A DNA stretch of 64,000 nt. It comes from Bin5 sp965200685 (lineage in GTDB: Bacteria; Chloroflexota; Anaerolineae; Caldilineales; Caldilineaceae). The notes below the pieces were generated by a model. The model was not told the origin of the DNA, made no database searches, and was given only the letters and a program-made list of their open reading frames with translations. Position 1 is the stretch's first letter; every line of letters starts with the position of its first letter. Positions 16,881-23,935 of this stretch are shown here, one piece after another. The stretch lies in NCBI GenBank assembly GCA_965200685.1, contig OZ241379.1:1488001-1552000 (forward strand), given 5' to 3'. The position numbers and the translations under genes were made by a program.

Positions 16881-18521
16881 CTACTGATCCACTTCACCTG
16901 TAGCTCCATCCAGTGTAGTCTGCGCCCCATCGACCAAATTCTCGTACTCGGATCCCAGGGCAATAACCGTGGGCACATGCCAGATGCGGGCGGCTGTGAT
17001 GATCGGGTCCAGAGGACTGCCGCCGGAGGCGACGATACCGCGGGCAACCGGAAGGACCGGGGCCCAGCCGCTGTCCAACTGACGCAGGCCAACAACAGCA
17101 TTGGCGAAATTGGCATCAGCAGATTGGCTGCAACCCTGGCTTCCCCTACGCAAAGGGCCGGTTGCTTTGCCCACGACACCGGGCATCCCTTTACTCAATG
17201 GGAACAGTTCCACATCGTCAAACAGCAGGAGGCCAGGATGCCTATTCATCCAGCCGTCATATTCGCTCTGTCGTTGGGCCGCCAAGGCATGAATCTGATC
17301 TAGATCCGTGACGTTCCATTCGCCGGTCATCATGCGTTTCAGTTCCTCAAGTTGGAACAGAAAGGCCTCGTCCAGCGCGCGAATGCGCCCATCGGCCTTG
17401 GCTTCTTGGGCCGCGGCCAAGGCCCAGCGGCGGGTACCCGCCAGAATATAGGCGAAGGCATCCAATGCTTGACTCTGCAATACCAGAAGTGTCCGCATTG
17501 ATTCCAGTTGCCTCTGGGCACTTGCCCGTTCGGATGGTTTCACGTTTCCCAAGAATTTCTGCATATTCGCCCCAGAGGGTACCAGGGCTGGCCGCTGCGA
17601 ATGGACTTGGGTACAGGCCAAAATCCCTCTCAAGAGAAATCCGGGCTGTTCGGACCAACGAGGGTTCCGCATCTCCCCGGCAGCGGGTGCCCAATGTCCA
17701 TAGCGGTCCAATAGGGCATGCAGGTGGCTGGAGAACTCTGGGGTTGGTAAGCTTTTTTCCCAGGTGGACGCTGTAGAGCTGGCCTGCAGCCACTCCTCAT
17801 TGTCTACGCTCAACTGGGCCAGGTCGAGCAGTTCGTGGGTCAGAGCAATCTCCGGCAGTCCTTCCAAATCAGAGAGGATCGTGTTGATCTGACGCCCTGT
17901 CTCAACCAAGTCACCTTTCATCAACCCCAATAGCTGCTGAAAGGTGCGCTCCAGATTGTGTCTGGCCGCATAGAACAGCATCAGGCTATCCACACTCACC
18001 CGCTCGATCTCCTCCATAATCTGGAGAATCTCCGCCTGGGTCCAGCGCAGAGCCATCACTTTCTCATACCAGTGGCGGGATTTGTCGGCAATCGTCTGGC
18101 TTTCCTCTGCCAAGGTTGTGAGCAGATTGTGTACCTTTTTCTGATTGCGTCCCATCCGAAAACCATGAAGAAGGCCGCCTTTGCCCCCTGTACAGACTGG
18201 GATTGTACGGCCGTCTACGCTGAATGTCATCGGTTCCAGGCCAGCGAACGCCGCATCCTGCTCACTGATCCATTTCACATTCAGATATGGACGCCCCTGG
18301 AAGTGGCGTGTCAGGTTACGGGGCACGTACGGAAGTTCCACGCCTAGCCGGTCGTAATAGCGGAACCAAGCACTCCCCGTGACTTCCGCCAGTACGCTAT
18401 AGCTAAAGGGCGTGAGAATATCGGAAAACGGCTGTAGTGGATTGCGATACCAGATGCGATCTGCCCGCTCCAGGGCCGCACCGTTGCTCGTAAAATCGAA
18501 CAAAGTCTCCCTCATTTTCAC
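16881..18521 (-). CDS. PEP-utilising-enzyme-like protein with degenerate swivel domain
   Basis: The 546-residue protein resembles the C-terminal half of PEP synthase/rifampicin phosphotransferase-like proteins. The N-terminal part (about 1-60, including YRNPLQPFSDILTPFSYSVL) resembles the linker seen in those proteins, then a long helical middle. The last 100 residues resemble the phosphohistidine swivel domain, ending in LVDGAQTTLDGATGEV. No ATP-grasp domain is encoded. The catalytic histidine expected in GG.LSHAAIVAR is missing: the matching stretch at about 500-511 reads GGSPLDPIITAAR. Phosphotransfer in the usual way is therefore unlikely, and a structural or regulatory role or a novel use of the fold is possible. 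It lies upstream of psuG on the same strand. Function unknown. Confidence 0.65.
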   Translation of the reverse strand: MKMRETLFDFTSNGAALERADRIWYRNPLQPFSDILTPFSYSVLAEVTGSAWFRYYDRLGVELPYVPRNLTRHFQGRPYLNVKWISEQDAAFAGLEPMTFSVDGRTIPVCTGGKGGLLHGFRMGRNQKKVHNLLTTLAEESQTIADKSRHWYEKVMALRWTQAEILQIMEEIERVSVDSLMLFYAARHNLERTFQQLLGLMKGDLVETGRQINTILSDLEGLPEIALTHELLDLAQLSVDNEEWLQASSTASTWEKSLPTPEFSSHLHALLDRYGHWAPAAGEMRNPRWSEQPGFLLRGILACTQVHSQRPALVPSGANMQKFLGNVKPSERASAQRQLESMRTLLVLQSQALDAFAYILAGTRRWALAAAQEAKADGRIRALDEAFLFQLEELKRMMTGEWNVTDLDQIHALAAQRQSEYDGWMNRHPGLLLFDDVELFPLSKGMPGVVGKATGPLRRGSQGCSQSADANFANAVVGLRQLDSGWAPVLPVARGIVASGGSPLDPIITAARIWHVPTVIALGSEYENLVDGAQTTLDGATGEVDQ

Positions 18522-18574
18522 GAATTACTGCCTGTTCAATTGCACTGTCAGCATCGGGGATTTTCTGTCGCGTC

Positions 18575-19519
18575 TCAAGTGGCGCGCAATGTACCGCTCC
18601 GTTGAACTGGATCTGAGAGGGAGCGGAAGGCGGCGGCCAATAGATTCAAACTGAGCGTTGCCAGAAAGATCATCAGACCAGGGAACGTGCTGATCCACCA
18701 GGCAGAGGCAATATATTGTCTGCCACTGGAGATCATCAGGCCCCAGGAAGGTTGCGGGGGTTGGATGCCAAATCCCAAAAAACTCAACCCGGCTTCACTC
18801 AGGATCATGGTTGCGGCCTCTAAGGTGCCAAGGATCAAGAGGGGTGAAGCCACGTTGGGAACGATATGACGGCCTATGATGCGGGCATTGCTGCTGCCGA
18901 TCGCGATTGCCGACTCAATAAATGGTGCCTGCCGATACGTCAATGTCTGGCCGCGTGCAAGCCGCGCGAATGCCATCCAGCGCACAAAAGCAAGAACCAA
19001 AACGAGGTTTAAGAAACTTGGACCCAAGGCAAAGAGCACGAACAGTGCCAGCAAAAGAACCGGGATGCTCATCTGCACATCTACTAGGCGCATGATAAGG
19101 TCATCCATAAAGCCACCATAGTACCCAGCGATGATCCCTAGGAGGCTACCCACCAGTCCTGAAACAATGGCACTACTTAGCCCTACTGTCAGCGAGACCC
19201 GCGCCCCAAAGAGAATCCGGCTCAACAGATCTCGTCCCAAAGGATCTGTACCCAAGATGTGGGGAAACGGATTTTCAGTGACAGATGGCGTCAAAGGGGG
19301 CATATTCCGCAGGCGTAGATTCTGTTCGAGTGGGTCATGGGGCGCAATGATCTCTGCCCCAACCGCCGCGAACAGAATGAGAGAGAAAATCATTGCCGCG
19401 CCAAACGTTACCGGATCCCGCAGCAGACTACGCGCCATGATCCAGCCAAGAGCGGCCTTGGATGGCCGCTCTTCTTTCGGCAATAGGGTTGTGGTATGCT
19501 GTGTCATCGTCTCGTCCAT
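18575..19519 (-). CDS. Dipeptide/oligopeptide-type ABC transporter permease (DppC-like), importer 1
   Basis: Inner-membrane permease of a family-5 importer. The 314-residue protein has the long N-terminal cytoplasmic segment and six hydrophobic helices. HILGTDPLGRDLLSRILFGARVSLTVGL near residues 85-113 is the DppC/OppC hallmark, and the EAA loop is seen around VLAFVRWMAFARLARGQTL. The C-terminus includes EAGLSFLGFGIQPPQPSWG, also typical. It is the third gene of a minus-strand SBP-permease-permease set. No ATPase genes follow: the next gene is the unrelated PEP-utiliser-like gene. The substrate could be peptides, nickel or glycosides. Confidence 0.92.
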   Translation of the reverse strand: MDETMTQHTTTLLPKEERPSKAALGWIMARSLLRDPVTFGAAMIFSLILFAAVGAEIIAPHDPLEQNLRLRNMPPLTPSVTENPFPHILGTDPLGRDLLSRILFGARVSLTVGLSSAIVSGLVGSLLGIIAGYYGGFMDDLIMRLVDVQMSIPVLLLALFVLFALGPSFLNLVLVLAFVRWMAFARLARGQTLTYRQAPFIESAIAIGSSNARIIGRHIVPNVASPLLILGTLEAATMILSEAGLSFLGFGIQPPQPSWGLMISSGRQYIASAWWISTFPGLMIFLATLSLNLLAAAFRSLSDPVQRSGTLRAT

Positions 19520-19526
19520 CTTTCGG

Positions 19527-19590
19527 GATCAGGATAGTCTGGGCTTTCCTGGTCTGTTCGTGGAACGCCTATGGATCTTGTATCCTGATC
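19527..19590 (-). repeat. 10-bp inverted repeat between two permease genes
   Basis: GATCAGGATA (19527-19536) and TATCCTGATC (19581-19590) are perfect complements separated by 44 nt, and fill most of the 71-nt gap between the DppB-like and DppC-like genes. The distal arm touches the stop of the DppB-like gene. It could form a weak mRNA stem; no T-run follows. Confidence 0.4.
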
Positions 19591-20535
19591 TTACTGAAAG
19601 CGAATCTTTGGATTGAGGTACGTATAACTCAGATCAACAAGGAGGTTGACCACGATAACCATGAATGCCACCACAAACACAGTTGCTTCAACAAGCGGTA
19701 GATCTCGCCGTTGGAGTGATTGTAATGTCAGTAAGCCAATCCCCGGCCAGGCAAAGACTGTCTCAATGAGAATCGCGCCGTTCAGCATGGAAGATAGCAT
19801 ATCGCCACTGATTGTAACGACCGGGATTGCGGCATTTTTCAGAGCATGCACAAAGACGATACGTCTTTCGGAGAGGCCCTTCGCCCTAGCAACGTGAATA
19901 TACGGCGAGCTCATTTCGTCCAGCATGGCACTGCGGGTAATCTGTGCGATTCGTCCCAAAGGCGCATAGGCGAGAGTCAGGGTTGGTAGGGTCATAAACG
20001 CCCAACCACCATCACCATAACCGGAGGTTCGAAACCAGCCAAGTTGGACAGCAAATATCAAGATCAACATCAGAGCCAGCCAGAAGTCGACCATAGAAAC
20101 ACCGACTAGGGAGAGGACATTGATGACTCTATCCAATGGGGTGTGCGGTTTGAGGGCCGCGGCTGCGCCCAGGATGATCCCCAAGGGCGCAGCCAACAAA
20201 AATGCGGCCGCTGTCAATCGAAATGTCGCGGGGAGTTGCTTCAACACCAAGGGCAGGGCCGCTGTCTTCTGCAAGAAAGAATCACCAAAATCCAGCCGAA
20301 CGGCTCGCATGGCGAAGCGGAGATACTGCATGGGCAGGGGCGCGTTCAAACCCAACTGATCACGCACGCGCTGAACGCGCTCTTCGCTGGCTTCAACGCC
20401 CACCATGATCCGCACCGGATCCCCTAGAATACGCCCCAGTACAAAGACAATTGAGAGCACAGCGATCGCGACGCCAATTGAATGGATGAGACGTCTGCGA
20501 AGATATATAAAAATGTGTCCCCCTTCTGAGTGCAA
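19591..20535 (-). CDS. Dipeptide/oligopeptide-type ABC transporter permease (DppB-like), importer 1
   Basis: 314 residues. The first helix (IHSIGVAIAVLSIVFVLGRI) is followed by LGDPVRIMVGVEASEERVQRV, the DppB/OppB N-terminal signature, then LDFGDSFLQKTA. The EAA loop is in RSAMLDEMSSPYIHVARAKGLSERRIVFVHALKNAAIPVV, near residues 190-228. It pairs with the DppC-like permease to form the channel. It starts 27 nt after the SBP gene stop. The assigned start fits the usual family N-terminus, although a slightly shorter start at the next methionine cannot be ruled out. Confidence 0.92.
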   Translation of the reverse strand: MHSEGGHIFIYLRRRLIHSIGVAIAVLSIVFVLGRILGDPVRIMVGVEASEERVQRVRDQLGLNAPLPMQYLRFAMRAVRLDFGDSFLQKTAALPLVLKQLPATFRLTAAAFLLAAPLGIILGAAAALKPHTPLDRVINVLSLVGVSMVDFWLALMLILIFAVQLGWFRTSGYGDGGWAFMTLPTLTLAYAPLGRIAQITRSAMLDEMSSPYIHVARAKGLSERRIVFVHALKNAAIPVVTISGDMLSSMLNGAILIETVFAWPGIGLLTLQSLQRRDLPLVEATVFVVAFMVIVVNLLVDLSYTYLNPKIRFQ

Positions 20536-20562
20536 TTACGCCACGAATCACTGCTGTTGGCC

Positions 20563-22176
20563 TTACTTGGCCGGGGCCATCTCTTTCGCCAATAGCCGGT
20601 GATCGAGCTTTACATCCCACTCTAGATCTTCACGAATCAGGTAGGCTAGATCCAGGTGCGCGACCAAGCCGTAGGCCACATCCTCATAGGCGACTTGAGC
20701 TGCTTCCTGGAGCTTCAGATCACGCGCCTCTCCAGAAAGTGTGCGCGCCTCCTCCCATAATGCTTCCAGCTCTGGGTTGCAGTATAGGGACACCACTCCA
20801 TCGCAGGTAAAGTAGTTGACATAGGAAAACCAGAGGTCCAGGATCTCATTGCCATGCAAATGAATGGCTACCCAGTTGCGTTCCCCTTGCATGTCCTGCC
20901 AGTTCTGGCTGAACTGCGGATTAAATGTGTCGGGCGGCATGAACTCAGCAGTTGCATTGAAGCCGACTTCGTTGACCATGGCCTCAATCGCTTGGACAAC
21001 TTCCACACTGCCTGCATGCAAGCCTTGGCGGGAGGCGAGTGTGAATTCTTGGCTCACATCCACACCGTCGGCGGCTGCGGCCTCCAGCAGAGCACGGGCT
21101 TCGTCCGGGTCGTAAGGATAAGGTGGAAGGGACGGGTTATGTCCTGTGGCTGTTTCGTTGACAATCTGCCCTGTGATCGTGGCTGCTCCGCCCAAGATCG
21201 TGCTGATGATCAACTCCTTGTCGATCGCTAGGTTAAGCGCACGCCGAACACGGACGTCACTGAAAAGACCTTGGTTGCCCATGCGGAGAAACATCGTCTC
21301 AACACTGGCCACGGACGCACAACGCAGGCTGTCATCATTTTCGGCTGCATTGCACTGTTCTGGTGTCACGAACTGCGCGATATCGACTTCGCCGGCCTGG
21401 GCCGCGGCCGCCCGTACCGTGCCTTCAGGCAGGAAACGCCAGGTCAAGCGGTCAAAAGATACGCTACCCCGTGCTTCTTCAGGGTTATCGTGTCCCCACC
21501 AATCTGGGTTGACGACAAAACTGATCGATTCACCGCGCCGCCACTCTTCAAGCCTGTAGGGGCCAGTGCCGATCAATGTGGTGGAATAGGTGTCCTCGGC
21601 TTCCATGATCTGCTGTGCGGAAGAGATGACCACGAAATACATCTTTTCAAGCAGAATGGGGTCTGGATCTGACGCGGACACATTCAACGTGAATTCATCT
21701 ACCGCTTCTGCCTTGAGTTTCACGCCGATAAACTCAGAAATGTCGTTGACAAGGTCCGCTTCAAACATATAGTTGATGCTCACTGCTGCCGTTTCCGCGT
21801 TGAACGCTGAACCGTCATGGAAGGTCACACCCTCGCGCAAGTGGAACTGAATTGTGCTCTCATCAAGCCGTTCCCAACTGGTTGCCAGCAGTGGTACTAT
21901 CTCGCCGCTGGAAAAGTCACGCGTTACCAGTTGTTCTACCACGTTCAGACAGCCATTACAGTTGACTTCGGAGGCAGCCAATGGGGCTTCCAACGATGTC
22001 ATCTCAGCAGCTACCGCGACTACCAGCTCACTCTCTTGGGCTGCAGGTTGCTCCATCGCAGCATCCCCGGCATCTGACTCTGCGGGCGTTACAGCCGGGG
22101 CCGCACACCCCACGAGTAGCAATACCAGCACAGCTAGGAATACAGCAATCCGAATCGGTTCTCTTCTGACTACCAT
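20563..22176 (-). CDS. Family-5 extracellular substrate-binding protein, importer 1
   Basis: 537-residue lipoprotein that captures substrate outside the membrane for the two permeases downstream. The N-terminus IRIAVFLAVLVLLLVGCAAP is a signal peptide with lipobox LVGC at about residues 21-24, followed by a low-complexity linker rich in Ala and Glu. Family features are LLATSWERLDESTIQFHLREGVTFHDGSAFNAE near residues 98-130, IGTGPYRLEEW, and RRALNLAIDKELI. Length is normal for DppA/OppA-like proteins. Transcription probably starts from the TTGACA/TAAAAT promoter at 22261-22289. The substrate is not predictable from sequence. Confidence 0.93.
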   Translation of the reverse strand: MVVRREPIRIAVFLAVLVLLLVGCAAPAVTPAESDAGDAAMEQPAAQESELVVAVAAEMTSLEAPLAASEVNCNGCLNVVEQLVTRDFSSGEIVPLLATSWERLDESTIQFHLREGVTFHDGSAFNAETAAVSINYMFEADLVNDISEFIGVKLKAEAVDEFTLNVSASDPDPILLEKMYFVVISSAQQIMEAEDTYSTTLIGTGPYRLEEWRRGESISFVVNPDWWGHDNPEEARGSVSFDRLTWRFLPEGTVRAAAAQAGEVDIAQFVTPEQCNAAENDDSLRCASVASVETMFLRMGNQGLFSDVRVRRALNLAIDKELIISTILGGAATITGQIVNETATGHNPSLPPYPYDPDEARALLEAAAADGVDVSQEFTLASRQGLHAGSVEVVQAIEAMVNEVGFNATAEFMPPDTFNPQFSQNWQDMQGERNWVAIHLHGNEILDLWFSYVNYFTCDGVVSLYCNPELEALWEEARTLSGEARDLKLQEAAQVAYEDVAYGLVAHLDLAYLIREDLEWDVKLDHRLLAKEMAPAK

Positions 22177-22234
22177 CGTTCTACCTCTCCTTTCAAATCT
22201 GTGGATTGATTCATACGTTGAACATTCCTATTAT

Positions 22235-22301
22235 CGTAGAAGATGACTAAGGAAGAATTTATTTTATACGTATATTTTTTTTCTGTCAACCATCTTCTAC
22301 G
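22235..22301. promoter_or_regulatory. 11-bp perfect inverted repeat flanking the importer 1 promoter (candidate operator pair)
   Basis: CGTAGAAGATG (22235-22245) and CATCTTCTACG (22291-22301) are exact complements 45 nt apart. One arm sits just upstream of the -35 box and the other about 10-20 nt downstream of the predicted transcription start. This is the layout expected for a regulator bound on both sides of the promoter, possibly with looping. No regulator gene lies nearby. Confidence 0.6.
22261..22289 (-). promoter_or_regulatory. Sigma-70-type promoter of importer 1
   Basis: Read on the minus strand, TTGACA (22289-22284) and TAAAAT (22266-22261) are separated by 17 nt. The predicted start is near 22254, about 78 nt before the substrate-binding-protein ATG. 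The region is very AT-rich. Confidence 0.7.
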
Positions 22302-23935
22302 TCATGATTTTTCGCTTGCCGCCGCCCTTTGAATGTGCCATTGGGCATTCCGGGGGCAAGCGAAACAGGGATTTAAGGATTTTCAGGAGTACAGCCGCAC
22401 ACTCCCTTGTTGCCTGATCAGGCCGGCAAGCGATGAATTTTGGCACGAGAAATTTTGACAGAAAAATAGTGGTAACAATGACAAAATTTTCTGTGCCAAA
22501 AGGGTTTATCCTGTTCATCCGCTAATCTTGTAAATCCTGATTCAGACAAGATGGCCCTGTTCCCGCAGAGACACCATAGAATAATGGTAACAATGACAAA
22601 ATTTTCTGTGCCAAAAAATGACAATGGCTACAATGTATCGTCTGCCTGAAAACCTTGTCTGAATCAGGATTTTTCGCTTGCCGCCGCCCTTTGAATGTGC
22701 CATTGGGCATTCCGGGGGCAAGCGAAACAGGGATTTAAGGATTTTCAGGAGTACAGCCGCACACTCCCTTGTTGCCTGATCAGGTCGGCACGCGATGAAT
22801 TGGGTTATCCTGTTCATCCGCTAATCTTGTAAATCCTGATTCAGACAAGCTGACCCTGTTCCCGCAGAGGCACCATGAAATAATGGGCACAATGACAAAA
22901 TTGTCTGTGCCAAAAAACGACAATGGCTACAATTTATCATCTGCCTGAAAACCTTGTCTGAATCAGGATTTTTCGCTTGCCGCCGCCCTTTGAATGTGCC
23001 ATTGGGCATTCCGGGGGCAAGCGAAACAGGGATTTAAGGATTTTCAGGAGTACAGCCGCACACTCCCTTGTTGCCTGATCAGGTCGGCACGCGATGAATG
23101 GGGTTTATCCTGTTCATCCGCTAATCTTGTAAATCCTGATTCAGACAAGCTGACCCTGTTCCCGCAGAGGCACCATGGAATAGTGGGTACAATGACAAAC
23201 TTTTCTGTGCCAAAAAATGACAATGGCTACAATGTATCATCTGCCTGAAAACCTTGTCTGAATCAGGATTTTTCGCTTGCCGCCGCCCTTTGAATGTGCC
23301 ATTAGGCATTCCGGGGGCAAGCGAAACAGGGATTTAAGGATTTTCAGGAGTACAGCCGCACACTCCCTTGTTGCCTGATCAGGCCGGCACGCGATGAATT
23401 GGGTTATCCTGTTCATCCGCTAATCTTGTAAATCCTGATTCAGACAAACTGGCCCTGTTCCCGCAGAGGCACTATGAAATAATGGGTACAATGTATCGTC
23501 TGCATGAAAACCTTGTCTGAATCAGGATTCTCTGGATTTAAGGATTTTCAGGAATTTTGGCACGAGAAATAGTGGTAACAATGACAAAATTTTCTGTGCC
23601 AAAAGGGTTATCCTGTTCATCCGCTAATCTTGTAAATCCTGATTTAGACAAGCTGGCCCTGCTCCCGCAAAGGCACCATAGAATCAATGGGGTTATCCTG
23701 TTCATCCGCTAATCTTGTAAATCCTGATTCAGACAAGCTGGCCCTGTTCCCGCAAAGGCACCATGGGATGAATGGGGTTTATCCTGTTCATCCTCTAATC
23801 TTGTAAATCCTGATTCAGACAAGCTGGCCCTGTTCCTGCAAAGGCACCATGGGATGAATGGGGTTTATCCTGTTCATCCTCTAATCTTGTAAATCCTGAT
23901 TCAGACAAACTGGCCCTGTTCCTGCAAAGGCACCA
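22302..23935. repeat. Complex intergenic repeat array
   Basis: About 1.6 kb with no credible gene. A roughly 130-nt module starting TTCGCTTGCCGCCGCCC occurs four times, beginning near 22311, 22673, 22972 and 23272, so the larger unit has a period near 300 nt after the first copy. A roughly 40-nt module (TCCTGTTCATCCGCTAATC, then TTGTAAATCCTGATTCAGAC) occurs eight times, near 22510, 22810, 23110, 23408, 23608, 23694, 23783 and 23870, the last few with a period near 87 nt. The word CTTGTCTGAATCAGGATT appears in opposite orientation to AATCCTGATTCAGACAAG, so the units contain inverted repeats. TTCGCTTGCC and GGCAAGCGAA within the larger module form a 10-bp stem. The last copy forms the 3' end of the DUF1156 gene. 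Short open frames here are by-products of the repeats. Confidence 0.9.

Noticed and set aside
22297..23309. Small proteins of 60-90 residues inside the repeat array
   Set aside because: The same peptide stretches recur because they read the same repeat; no ribosome sites or codon bias support them.
22302..23935. CRISPR array
   Set aside because: Units are about 300 and 87 nt with internal inverted copies and no short constant repeat alternating with unique spacers; no cas genes are near.
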